From Paenibacillus stellifer (GTDB lineage: Bacteria > Bacillota > Bacilli > Paenibacillales > Paenibacillaceae), in assembly GCF_000758685.1 (NCBI RefSeq), contig NZ_CP009286.1, positions 3,564,501-3,628,500 on the forward strand: a stretch of DNA of 64,000 nt, written 5' to 3'. The notes under the pieces were generated by a model. It was not told the DNA's origin. It worked only from the letters and a program-made list of their open reading frames with translations, and made no database searches. Both the position numbers and the translations under genes were made by a program. Shown here in pieces: positions 34,200 through 42,510 of the stretch. Position 1 is the stretch's first letter, and each line of letters opens with the position of its first letter.

Positions 34200-37055
34200 T
34201 TAGGATACACCGTCCTGATGAAGCCATTCTGCGATGCGCGGGACCATCTGTTTGGTCGTCATATGCTCCATTTTGGGACCCGGGAGCGAATACAGGAAGT
34301 ATTTGCCGTAATAAGACTCGATGACCCTGGTATCATATACGATGACGATCCCCCTGTCCTGCGCGGTCCGGACAAGCCGGCCAAAGCCCTGCTTGAAGCG
34401 GATCACCGCTTGAGGCACGGAGAGCTTCATGAACGGATTCTTCTTCTGGGCTTGAAGCAGCTCGGCCTTGGCCTCCGCTAGCGGATGGCTCGGGGGCTGA
34501 AACGGCAGCCTGACAATCGCCAGGCAGGTCAACGCATCGCCCGGTATGTCGACGCCTTCCCAGAAGCTGCTCGTTCCCAGCAGGACGGAAGCAGCTTTCT
34601 CCTGAAACCTTCTCAGAAGCTTGCTCCGGCTGCCGCCCTCCACGCCCTGTCCGAGCACGGAAATATCCTGGGCTGCAAGAGCTTCCTTGAGCGGCTCATA
34701 CACCTGGCGAAGCATTTTGTAGGACGTGAACAGCACCAGCATCCTTCCCTGCGTCGTCACGGCGGCTTCCGCCAGCGACTGGACAAGCATATCGACGAAT
34801 TTGGCGTCGCCCACGGTCCCCTTCACGCTCGGGAAGTCCCTTGGAATGACCAGCAGCGCCTGATCCCTGTACTTGAACGGAGAAGGCAGCTGCACGGTCT
34901 TGAGCCGTTCCTGCTCCTGGGCTTCGTTGAGTCCGAGGCTGTCGATCATGTACTGGAACGACTTGTCGACGGAGAGCGTCGCCGAGGTGAGCACCGCGCT
35001 TTTTTTCTTGTCGAAGAACAGGTCCTTCAGCTGAGCGCTGACATCTACCGGCACGGCATACAGATGCAGCGATTTGTTGCGGTAATTTCCGTTCGCCTCA
35101 AGCCAATATACTACATTCTCGTCGTTCATTCCCATAAAAAACCGCACCTGCTCCCGGATTTCGGCCAAATCCTTTAAGAGTCCGCCGATATCGGTCACCA
35201 GGCTGTCCGAAGAGGACTGGCTCTCCTGTTCCCGCATCTCCGTGAGCATCCCCTCGCCCTTGCGGATCACGTCGCTCAGAGAGCTGTGGAGTGTCTGCTC
35301 CAGCGCGGCAAGCTCCTCCCAGCCTGTTGGCTTGCGGGAAGGCAGCAGGCGATGAACGAGCTGACCGGCTTCGCCCCCTGCGTCGGCGCGCTCCGGGATC
35401 AGCGTGAACAGCTTCTCGCTCAGGAGTTCCCACGATTCCTTGATAGTCAGAAGGTCCGGATACATCCGGTCGATGATCGAGCTCCATTCCGCCGCCTGCT
35501 CGCTTCCGGAGCTCTGCAGCACATGGCGCAGCGCCGGCAGCTGGCCGGTCCTGCTGTCCTTATACAGCCGGTTCAGCGTGTGGGAAACTGTGAAATGCTT
35601 CATGCTCATGCCCAGATGCTTCCCGGCGACTTCCTCCAGCTGATGGGCTTCGTCGATGACCAGGTATTCATAGGCTGGCAGAAGCTGATGTCCGGCCCTC
35701 ACGTCGGCGAACAGCTTCGAATGATTCGTGATGACGACATCCGCATTGCCCGCCTCATGCTTCGCCCGGTGATAGTAGCATTTGCGGAACCACGGACAGG
35801 ATCTTCCCAGGCATGAATCGGTATCGCTGGCAACCGTCTCCCAGAAATCGCCGCCCCGGCCCCCGAGATTCAGCTCTTCGTCGTCCCCCGAATCGGTCTG
35901 CGTCAGCCAGACGATCATCTGGGCCGAGGTAAGCGTATCCTCACGGGGAGCGGTGAATTCCTTTGCATTAATTTTATGTTCAAATTTGCGCAGACACAAA
36001 TAGTGTCCTCTTCCCTTGAAGACCGCAGCCTTGAACGGAAACGGAACGGTCTGGGTCAGCAGCGGGATATCCCGCTCCCTGAGCTGATCCTGCAAATTGA
36101 TCGTATGCGTGCTGACCATCACCTTCTCGCCGGTCTTGACGCTCTGGTAAATGGCAGGCAGCAAATAACCGAGCGATTTGCCGGTTCCGGTGCCCGCTTC
36201 GATCAGCAGATGCTTCTCGTCCTGAAGCGCCTGGTACACCTCTTCAAACATCTGCTCCTGCGCCTGACGGTCCTCATACTGGGGCAAAAGCGCCTTCAGC
36301 CTCGTCTTAACCTCGTCAAGATACTCGCGGAACGACATATGCTCGGCCGGGTAATCCCCTTCCTCTCGCGGAGGGGACAGCTCCGTCCAATCGCCGACGG
36401 CAAGCGCCAGCTGACGGTGGAACTGCAGCTCGCCTTCCGGCTGGAACGTCTCCATCTCGCGCTCTCTGAGCAGGCCGTCGAAGAACCAGCTGAGATCGCT
36501 GTCTTCGCCGCTGAACAGTTCCGTAAGGCGCTGTATAGTCAGAAGAGGAAGCTCATACAGCTCATCCAGGCAGCGAAGCAGGACCATCGCGGTCGCAAGC
36601 GCATCGCTGTCCGCCTGGTGCGGACGCTCATGGGTCAGTCCGAAATGGGAGCTGACGGCGCCGAGCTGATAGGAACTGAGAGACGGAAAGCAGATTTTGA
36701 GAAAATCGATCGTATCCAGAATACGACCCTGGAACGGCAGATATCCGCAGCGGTCCAGGGCGTTTTGCAGAAAATGAAAATCAAAAGCGACATTATGCCC
36801 TACAAGCACCACATCGTCCAGCAGCGGCACCAGTTCCATCATCATTTCTTCCAGCTCGGGCGCATCCGCAACATCGCTGTCCGAAATGCCGGTCAAGCCC
36901 GTGATAAAAGGGGGAATGGGTCCTCCGGGCTTGACGTAGGAACCGTATACCCGCGAAATGGACCGGTCTTCTTCTATGATGGCAAGTCCGACCTGAATGA
37001 TTTCACCCACGGACTGGGTTCCCGTTGTTTCAAAATCAAGCACGGCAAATTTCAT
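34200..37055 (-). CDS. dinG: DinG-family helicase with N-terminal DnaQ-like exonuclease
   Basis: The 951-residue protein starts with a DEDD exonuclease (FAVLDFETTGTQSVGEIIQVG, VGHNVAFDFHFLQNAL, HQADSDALATAMVLL). It continues as a superfamily 2 XPD-like helicase with Walker A EAGTGTGKS, DEAH box VIDEAHQLEEVAG, and motifs V/VI near SSFWEGVDIPGDAL and QGFGRLVRTAQDRG. Four Cys at about residues 354, 414, 419 and 425 (YLCLRK; DSCLGRSCPWFRKC) have the C-x4-C-x5-C spacing of the iron-sulphur ligands of E. coli DinG. It should act in DNA repair or R-loop removal. Two stop codons in tandem end the frame. Confidence 0.95.
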   Translation of the reverse strand: MKFAVLDFETTGTQSVGEIIQVGLAIIEEDRSISRVYGSYVKPGGPIPPFITGLTGISDSDVADAPELEEMMMELVPLLDDVVLVGHNVAFDFHFLQNALDRCGYLPFQGRILDTIDFLKICFPSLSSYQLGAVSSHFGLTHERPHQADSDALATAMVLLRCLDELYELPLLTIQRLTELFSGEDSDLSWFFDGLLREREMETFQPEGELQFHRQLALAVGDWTELSPPREEGDYPAEHMSFREYLDEVKTRLKALLPQYEDRQAQEQMFEEVYQALQDEKHLLIEAGTGTGKSLGYLLPAIYQSVKTGEKVMVSTHTINLQDQLRERDIPLLTQTVPFPFKAAVFKGRGHYLCLRKFEHKINAKEFTAPREDTLTSAQMIVWLTQTDSGDDEELNLGGRGGDFWETVASDTDSCLGRSCPWFRKCYYHRAKHEAGNADVVITNHSKLFADVRAGHQLLPAYEYLVIDEAHQLEEVAGKHLGMSMKHFTVSHTLNRLYKDSRTGQLPALRHVLQSSGSEQAAEWSSIIDRMYPDLLTIKESWELLSEKLFTLIPERADAGGEAGQLVHRLLPSRKPTGWEELAALEQTLHSSLSDVIRKGEGMLTEMREQESQSSSDSLVTDIGGLLKDLAEIREQVRFFMGMNDENVVYWLEANGNYRNKSLHLYAVPVDVSAQLKDLFFDKKKSAVLTSATLSVDKSFQYMIDSLGLNEAQEQERLKTVQLPSPFKYRDQALLVIPRDFPSVKGTVGDAKFVDMLVQSLAEAAVTTQGRMLVLFTSYKMLRQVYEPLKEALAAQDISVLGQGVEGGSRSKLLRRFQEKAASVLLGTSSFWEGVDIPGDALTCLAIVRLPFQPPSHPLAEAKAELLQAQKKNPFMKLSVPQAVIRFKQGFGRLVRTAQDRGIVIVYDTRVIESYYGKYFLYSLPGPKMEHMTTKQMVPRIAEWLHQDGVS

Positions 37056-37109
37056 GATGATCTATTACCCTTTCATTTAAGACTCTTCTTCAGCATAACA
37101 GAAAGTGCG

Positions 37110-37152
37110 AAAAAAGGCGATGCACACCGCCTCTAAGCCGGTCATGCATCGC
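37110..37152 (-). terminator. Terminator after the TPR gene
   Basis: GCGATGCA and TGCATCGC form the base of the stem, with GCCTTTTTTCGC on the minus-strand 3' side. Confidence 0.82.
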
Positions 37153-37174
37153 TTGAATTAACCATCTGTTCTGT

Positions 37175-37831
37175 TCACAGCAGGGAGACAAGCTGGCTTC
37201 CGAATTCAAGCTCGCCGCTGCCCCGGGTGCATACCTGGAGATTGCGCTCAGGCTCCGGAAAGCCGGGATCATATCTCATCGCAAGTGAAAATAATTCCCT
37301 GGCCTCGTCGAACCGCCGTCCGGAAGCTGCAATGCAGCCCATAGCGTTGTAAATATGCGCCTTTAGCTTCCTTCCTTGGACCACAGAGAGCATATGCTCC
37401 AGATGCTCCCATGCAGCGGCGGTATCGCCCAGATAGAGATAAGACATGGCGAGATATAATCTCGGAGCCGGATGATCGGGATAGCGGACAAGAACGACCT
37501 TGAACTGCTCGATGCATTTGGGATACATCAGGAGCTTGTAATAACCCTGCCCACGGACAAAATTCTCCATTTCGGAAGGATCTTCCGGAGTGGGCCCAGT
37601 ATCAGGAACGTTCTGCGCATCCCCCTGCTCTTCCTCAACTCCGATATTTTGGCGGAACAGGCTTAAAGCCTCTGCAAAGGCCAGCCATTCGTCAAGCGCC
37701 TCGTCGCTGAGGTTACGAAGCATCCGGTATTTGCCCAGAAGGTCCTGGCGCCTTGCACCCTGCGAGCCGGGCAGCTCCCTTGCAATATCGGTCAGCATGT
37801 GTTTCATTTCGGCAAACATCTGTTGAAACAT
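37175..37831 (-). CDS. Tetratricopeptide-repeat protein
   Basis: The 218-residue soluble protein has an N-terminal helical part (MLTDIARELPGSQGARRQDL), an acidic Pro/Glu linker and about three TPR units in the C-terminal half (YYKLLMYPKCIEQFKVVLV, RLYLAMSYLYLGDTAAAWEHL, NAMGCIAASGRRFDEAREL). Such repeats bind other proteins or peptides. No enzyme domain or signal peptide is visible. It lies between panD and dinG, where B. subtilis has ypmA. It is not a YpmA homologue as far as I can see. Confidence 0.82.
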   Translation of the reverse strand: MFQQMFAEMKHMLTDIARELPGSQGARRQDLLGKYRMLRNLSDEALDEWLAFAEALSLFRQNIGVEEEQGDAQNVPDTGPTPEDPSEMENFVRGQGYYKLLMYPKCIEQFKVVLVRYPDHPAPRLYLAMSYLYLGDTAAAWEHLEHMLSVVQGRKLKAHIYNAMGCIAASGRRFDEARELFSLAMRYDPGFPEPERNLQVCTRGSGELEFGSQLVSLL

Positions 37832-37948
37832 AAGGGTGGTCCCTCCTTGCCGATAATAAAATCAGTGCGGCTTGCCTGACTTCATTGTTCGCCCGGAGGG
37901 ACCCTTTCATGCGTGGCAGACATTGCTTAATGCGTAAGCAGAAGCCTG

Positions 37949-38332
37949 TCAGGCCGTTGTCGCATGAAGCTCCTTATGCTCAAGCTTAACCGGTTTATTG
38001 TTCCCGTCCACAAACACTACAGTCGGCTTGTGGCCTTCAAGCTCTTCCTTGGACAGAATGGCATAAGAGATAATGATGACCGTATCGCCGGGCTGCACAA
38101 GCCGTGCCGCCGCGCCGTTCAGGCAGATTACTCCGCTGCCCCGAGGGCCGGGGATGACGTAGGTCTCCAGACGCGAGCCGTTATTGTTGTCCACGATCTG
38201 GACCTTCTCGTTCTCGAGCAGATCGGCTGCTTCCATCAAATCTTCATCGATCGTAATGCTGCCTACATAATTCAGATTGGCTTCGGTTACCGTAGCCCGG
38301 TGTATCTTGGACTTCATCATATGTCTATACAA
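37949..38332 (-). CDS. panD: Aspartate 1-decarboxylase precursor
   Basis: PanD makes beta-alanine for pantothenate. The 127-residue pro-enzyme should self-cleave at Gly-Ser in NYVGSIT (about residues 24-25) to create the pyruvoyl group. [25 protein letters not shown] and [12 protein letters not shown] are family signatures. TTG 38332 is the start, because GAAGGAGGT is spaced 8 nt from it and the family begins MYRxMM. This start overlaps panC by 8 nt. Confidence 0.97.
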   Translation of the reverse strand: MYRHMMKSKIHRATVTEANLNYVGSITIDEDLMEAADLLENEKVQIVDNNNGSRLETYVIPGPRGSGVICLNGAAARLVQPGDTVIIISYAILSKEELEGHKPTVVFVDGNNKPVKLEHKELHATTA

Positions 38333-39215
38333 GCGCAGCTACCTCCTTCGGCGTGAAGACGATATTGTCGATCAGGCGGGTGCGGCCAAAACGGACAGCC
38401 AGCGCCATAATAATCTCTCCCTCCGCCCGGGTGAGCGGAAGATCGGCAGCGATGGGCTCAAGCGCAGGGAAGCTCAAAATATCGGCGTAGTCGATATCCG
38501 CCAGCGGCGATTCCGAAATCACGGATACGATCAGCTCGCGGGCTTCGCTCGCGGTAACGACCCGGCCGTCCTCGATCGCGGCCCGCGCTTCCCGAAGGGA
38601 GCGTGACAGTACAAGTGCCTGGCGGCGTTCTTCAGCGGACAAATACACGTTGCGGGAGCTGAGCGCCAGCCCGTCAGACTCACGAATGAGCGGACAGGGC
38701 ACAATTGTAACGTTCATATTAAGATCTTCGACCATCTGCGAGAGCACAGCCACCTGCTGGGCGTCCTTCAGGCCGAAGAATGCATAATCAGGCTGCACCA
38801 TATTGATCAGCTTGGTCACAACGGTTGTGACGCCGTCGAAGTGTCCCGGACGGGAAGCGCCGCAGAGCTTGTCCGTCAGGCCGGAGACTTTGATTTTGGT
38901 GCGGGTCGGTTTCGGATACATTTCCTGGGCCAAGGGAATAAATACAATATCAGCCCCCCGGGATTCCGCAAGCGCAAGATCACGGATCTCGTCACGGGGA
39001 TAGGATTCATAATCTTCACCAGGCCCGAACTGAATCGGATTCACGAAGATGCTCATGACCACGATGCCGCAGGTTTCCTTCGCCCGGCGAAGCAGGCTGG
39101 CATGGCCTTCATGCAGAAAGCCCATCGTCGGAACCAGTCCGACAGGACCGCGTCCCTCGCTCCGAAGCTGGCCCAAGGATTCTCTAAGCTGTTCAACCGT
39201 TCTAACGACTTTCAT
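38325..39215 (-). CDS. panC: Pantothenate synthetase (pantoate-beta-alanine ligase)
   Basis: PanC joins pantoate and beta-alanine using ATP. The 296-residue protein has the HIGH-like motif [38 protein letters not shown] and the KMSKS-equivalent [21 protein letters not shown] 39215 follows AAAGGAG with good spacing, and the frame upstream of it (to 39284) is not coding. The panB stop is 1 nt before this ATG. Confidence 0.97.
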   Translation of the reverse strand: MKVVRTVEQLRESLGQLRSEGRGPVGLVPTMGFLHEGHASLLRRAKETCGIVVMSIFVNPIQFGPGEDYESYPRDEIRDLALAESRGADIVFIPLAQEMYPKPTRTKIKVSGLTDKLCGASRPGHFDGVTTVVTKLINMVQPDYAFFGLKDAQQVAVLSQMVEDLNMNVTIVPCPLIRESDGLALSSRNVYLSAEERRQALVLSRSLREARAAIEDGRVVTASEARELIVSVISESPLADIDYADILSFPALEPIAADLPLTRAEGEIIMALAVRFGRTRLIDNIVFTPKEVAALV

Positions 39216-39216
39216 A

Positions 39217-40083
39217 TTATCTCGCTCCTTTTCCGGCAGCGCCGTATAATGTGTGCAGCACTTCTTCATCAGCGCCGAATACATGCCGTTCTTCCGGAAA
39301 AGCGCGCTGTTTCACATCCTGCACATACTGGCCGATTGCGTCTTTGATCACGCCTCCGACATCAGCGTATGTCTTGACGAACCGTTTCTCTCTGTATGAA
39401 GAGGTATATTTCAAAATATCGTGGAAGACCAGCACCTGTCCGTCGCAATAGCGACCCGCGCCGATGCCGATTGTCGGGATGGAAAGCTCCCGTGAAATGG
39501 CCTCCGCCACCTCTTCGGTGACAAGCTCCAGTACGATACCGAAGGCTCCCGCCTGCTCCAGCGCCTTCGCCTCTCTCATCAGCCGTACAGCGTCCTCGGG
39601 GTCCTTGCCCTGCACCCGGTAGCCGCCGATTGTATTGACCGACTGCGGCGTAAGTCCGATATGGCCGAGCACCGGCACTCCGGCGGAGACGATGGCGGAT
39701 ACGGCGGGACAAATTTCAAGACCGCCTTCCATCTTGACCGCATGGGCGTGTCCTTCCTGAATGAGGCGGCGCACATGTCCCAGCGTGACGTCGATACTGC
39801 CGTGATACGTCATGAACGGCATATCGGCCACGATAAAGGTGTGCTCCGCACCGCGGGCAACTGACCGGGTGTGATACACCATATCGTCAATGGTGACCGG
39901 CAGCGTCGAATTGTACCCCAGCACAACGTTGCCCAGCGAATCGCCGACCAGGATCACATCCACCCCGGCTTCTTCGGCCAGCGCGGCGGACGGGTAGTCG
40001 TACGCGGTCAGCATGCTGAGCGGAACGCCCTCCGCCTTCATTTTCTTCAGCTTCACAATGTTTAACGCTTGTTTGACAGTCAT
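39217..40083 (-). CDS. panB: 3-methyl-2-oxobutanoate hydroxymethyltransferase
   Basis: PanB adds a hydroxymethyl group from methylene-THF to ketoisovalerate, the first committed step to pantoate. The 288-residue TIM-barrel protein has MLTAYDYPSAALAEEAGVD, VGDSLGNVVLGYNSTLPVT, MPFMTYHGS, KMEGG and GIGAGRYCDGQVLVFHDIL. ATG 40083 follows AAAGGGG. It heads the panBCD operon and is preceded by a leader of about 270 nt with an internal terminator. Confidence 0.97.
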   Translation of the reverse strand: MTVKQALNIVKLKKMKAEGVPLSMLTAYDYPSAALAEEAGVDVILVGDSLGNVVLGYNSTLPVTIDDMVYHTRSVARGAEHTFIVADMPFMTYHGSIDVTLGHVRRLIQEGHAHAVKMEGGLEICPAVSAIVSAGVPVLGHIGLTPQSVNTIGGYRVQGKDPEDAVRLMREAKALEQAGAFGIVLELVTEEVAEAISRELSIPTIGIGAGRYCDGQVLVFHDILKYTSSYREKRFVKTYADVGGVIKDAIGQYVQDVKQRAFPEERHVFGADEEVLHTLYGAAGKGAR

Positions 40084-40354
40084 TTCTTTTTCCCCTTTTG
40101 CGAGTCCCCTGCGCTTATTTCGCGCAAACAAAAAAACCTTTTAGCGTATCCGCTAAAAAGGTCCGAAGGGCAAAAAAGAGTCACTCGCGATCGTCCCTTC
40201 TGTCTCGGTCCTTGCGGCTCAGAGCAGAATCTGGCGTAACCGTCGATCCAGTTACCAAGAGGAACCCGCCGCCTGTCATCTAAAGATTAGGCTGGCGTTT
40301 CCTATAAACCATCACTTCTTGCCGGAGTGCAGTTCGCTAGCGATACCGCCTCCT
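40084..40354 (-). promoter_or_regulatory. Structured 5' leader of panBCD with attenuator (candidate pan-type RNA)
   Basis: The transcript predicted from an extended -10 promoter runs about 270 nt before panB. It contains two successive units with matching ends: GGCGGTATCG to AACGCCAG (40350-40293) and AGGCGGCGGG to TTACGCCAG (40276-40231). Between and within them are small hairpins, including GCCT-A-ATCT-TT-AGAT-GAC-AGGC with unpaired purines. An intrinsic terminator follows before the panB ribosome binding site. A tandem, pan-gene-linked leader is the description of the reported pan motif, but I cannot confirm the match by alignment. Confidence 0.6.
40129..40162 (-). terminator. Attenuator-type terminator inside the panB leader
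   Basis: ACCTTTTTAGCG and CGCTAAAAGGT form the stem, followed by TTTTTTTG on the minus strand. It lies 46 bp before the panB start, so it must be read through for panBCD expression. Confidence 0.82.
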
Positions 40355-40360
40355 GACAAC

Positions 40361-40369
40361 AGTATATCA
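40361..40369 (-). promoter_or_regulatory. Extended -10 promoter element of panBCD
   Basis: TGATATACT on the minus strand matches TGnTATAAT closely. No good -35 is present 17 nt upstream. Confidence 0.5.
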
Positions 40370-40421
40370 AATACCACCCGTAATTACACGTAAAAAATAT
40401 GACAAGCTGTGGAACAACATG

Positions 40422-41222
40422 TCAGATCAGCGCGATTTCTCCGGCGTACAGCGTCTCGGTCTCCCCGTCAGTGCGCAGAACCACAAGTCCTCCGTCCTCT
40501 TCGAGACGGACCGCAGTACCTTCCTGAGGCCCCTCAGGCGTCCGCAGCATCACTCGTCTGCCAAGCGTAACCGACTGTTCCGACCATAGCGCGGCGATCG
40601 GATCAAGCCCCTGCTCCAGGTATACGCCGTAGAGCGTCTCCAGCTCCTTCAGAACAGCGCGGGCAAGCTCTTCCCGCTCCGTCTCCCTCCCGCTTTCGAT
40701 CAGCAGCGAGGTGCCGATCTTCCGAAGCTCCTCCGGGTAATCCTCTTCCGCCAGATTCGCGCTGATGCCGATGCCGGCAATTGTGTACTGCAAGCCGCTA
40801 GGCCAGGCACAGGATTCCAGCAAAATGCCGCATAGCTTCCGGCCGTTCACCAGCAGATCGTTCGGCCACTTGATGCCGGCTTCCACTCCAGTCTCCCTCC
40901 GGATGGCGGAGCAGACCGCCGCTCCGGCAAGCAGCGTCAGCTGCGGCGTTAGCTGGAGCGGAATCGACGGACGGAGCACAACGCTCATCCAGATGCCTTT
41001 GCCTTTGGGCGAGTGCCATCTGCGCCCCTGTCTGCCTCTGCCGCCTGTCTGCTCTTCGGCCATAACCGCCGTTCCTTCAGGAGCTCCCTGCTCCGCCAGC
41101 TCCTTCGCGGCCTCCTGCGTGGATACTACCGTGTCCACGCGGCGCAGCATGGCAGCCCAGCCAGAAGGGCGGCGTTCTTCAGCTTCTTCCCCCTGGAAGA
41201 AAGTGTTCTCATATCTGCTCAC
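40422..41222 (-). CDS. birA: Biotin-[acetyl-CoA carboxylase] ligase, monofunctional (no DNA-binding domain)
   Basis: The 266-residue protein attaches biotin to biotin carboxyl carrier protein via biotinyl-AMP. It has the catalytic region TGGRGRQGRRWHSPKGKGIW, KWPNDLLVNGRKLCGIL and GIGISANLAEEDYP, plus the C-terminal SH3-like domain (LGRRVMLRTPEGPQEGTAV). The winged-helix repressor domain of the B. subtilis protein (325 aa) is absent: upstream of the start the DNA is cca in another frame. It should therefore not be able to repress bio genes directly. The ATG overlaps the cca stop by 4 nt. Confidence 0.93.
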   Translation of the reverse strand: MSRYENTFFQGEEAEERRPSGWAAMLRRVDTVVSTQEAAKELAEQGAPEGTAVMAEEQTGGRGRQGRRWHSPKGKGIWMSVVLRPSIPLQLTPQLTLLAGAAVCSAIRRETGVEAGIKWPNDLLVNGRKLCGILLESCAWPSGLQYTIAGIGISANLAEEDYPEELRKIGTSLLIESGRETEREELARAVLKELETLYGVYLEQGLDPIAALWSEQSVTLGRRVMLRTPEGPQEGTAVRLEEDGGLVVLRTDGETETLYAGEIALI

Positions 41223-42490
41223 TTGATCTCCACCCTCTTCGCTTGTCTCACCAGCGCGTCCCGCTCATTCGGGACGCTTCCCTCGGCGGCCGCCAGCAGC
41301 AGCTCCTGCAGCAAGCTGCCGAGCCAAGGCCCTGGCCGCCGGTCCAGCGCGGCGGTCAGCTCGCCGCCGCTTACCGCCAGCTCCGCCAGGCTGCGCACCG
41401 GCATGCCGGCGAGCCATTCCCGCGCGGCCTTCACCCGGGCCGCGCCCTCCTCGCCGCCTGGCAGCGCGGCGAGCACGTCCAGCCACCCTTCGGCCGCATC
41501 ACAGCCGAAGGTCAGGGCGGCGGCGATGAACCGACGCCTGGAGGCTGCGGGGCCGTCATCCGGCCCCGCCTCTTCCTCTGCGGTCCACGCCTCGCGGAAC
41601 CGCAGCACCCGGGCGGCATCCTTGCGGGCCGCCCCCGGGAACGTCCATGCCCGCATGAGCCGGTCGGCCTCTTCAGCCGGCGAGCCCAGGGCATGGAGGA
41701 GCAGCGCCCAGCGCAGCCGGGCGCTCCCGAGTTCCCCGATGCGCGTAAGGCTTGCGGCGGCTGCCGCAAGCTGGTCCGCGTCCCAGGGGAACGGGGCTTT
41801 GCCGCGCGCGAGCAGGCAGCTGCGCGCAAGCATGGCCAGCCCCCGCAGCGGGCGGGGGCCTTCCACGATGCGCGTCAGCTCCGCGTAGACGCGCTCAACG
41901 GCGATGTGCGCCAGCTCATGACGGCGGCGCAGCAGGCCGCGCCACGTGTTCTTCGCGACGCGGAAATCAAGCGTCGAGGCGAACCGGATGCAGCGCAGCA
42001 TGCGGAGGGCATCCTCGCCGAAGCGTTCGTCTGCGGAACCGACGCAGCGGATGCGCTGCTGAGCCAGGTCCTCCTCCCCGCCAAAGGGGTCGATGAGTGT
42101 GCCGCTCAGCCCCATGCAGATGGCGTTGATCGTGAAGTCCCGTCTTCTCAAATCTTCCGTCACATCGGCCACAAAGGTCACGCTCTCCGGGCGGCGATGG
42201 TCGGCGTAGCCGCTCTCCGTCCGGAAAGTCGTGACCTCAAAGGGAAATCCGGATTCCAGCACCGTCACCGTGCCGTGCTCCAGCCCGGTCGGCACGCATC
42301 TCGGAAACAGCCCCAGCACTTGCTCCGGAAGCGCTGAGGTCGTCAGATCCATGTCGTGAACGGGACGACCCAGCAGTTCGTCGCGGATGCAGCCGCCAAC
42401 CCAGTAAGCTTCATAACCGGCGTCTTCCAGCGTGTTCACAATTCCAGCCGCGGCTTCCGCCATAACGGGGTCCGCCATTTTCCACTTCAT
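41219..42490 (-). CDS. cca: CCA-adding tRNA nucleotidyltransferase
   Basis: The 423-residue class II polymerase adds or repairs the 3' CCA of tRNAs. Key features are YWVGGCIRDELLGRPVHDMD with the catalytic DMD, RRDFTINAICMGL, and the RNA-binding EDALRMLRCIRFASTLDF. ATG 42490 follows GGGAG; the open frame continues upstream but there overlaps bshA. The middle and C-terminal coding region (41500-41950) is notably richer in G+C and Ala codons than its neighbours, without other signs of transfer. Confidence 0.96.
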   Translation of the reverse strand: MKWKMADPVMAEAAAGIVNTLEDAGYEAYWVGGCIRDELLGRPVHDMDLTTSALPEQVLGLFPRCVPTGLEHGTVTVLESGFPFEVTTFRTESGYADHRRPESVTFVADVTEDLRRRDFTINAICMGLSGTLIDPFGGEEDLAQQRIRCVGSADERFGEDALRMLRCIRFASTLDFRVAKNTWRGLLRRRHELAHIAVERVYAELTRIVEGPRPLRGLAMLARSCLLARGKAPFPWDADQLAAAAASLTRIGELGSARLRWALLLHALGSPAEEADRLMRAWTFPGAARKDAARVLRFREAWTAEEEAGPDDGPAASRRRFIAAALTFGCDAAEGWLDVLAALPGGEEGAARVKAAREWLAGMPVRSLAELAVSGGELTAALDRRPGPWLGSLLQELLLAAAEGSVPNERDALVRQAKRVEIK

Positions 42491-42510
42491 CCTGTCACGG
42501 CTCCCTTTCT

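Noticed and set aside
35976..37136. A 386-codon plus-strand open frame opposite dinG
   Set aside because: Antisense of the dinG exonuclease region, no start signal and no recognisable domain.
41243..42337. A 364-codon plus-strand open frame opposite cca
   Set aside because: Composition is Gln/Arg/Pro-rich without family signal; it mirrors the GC-rich cca sequence.
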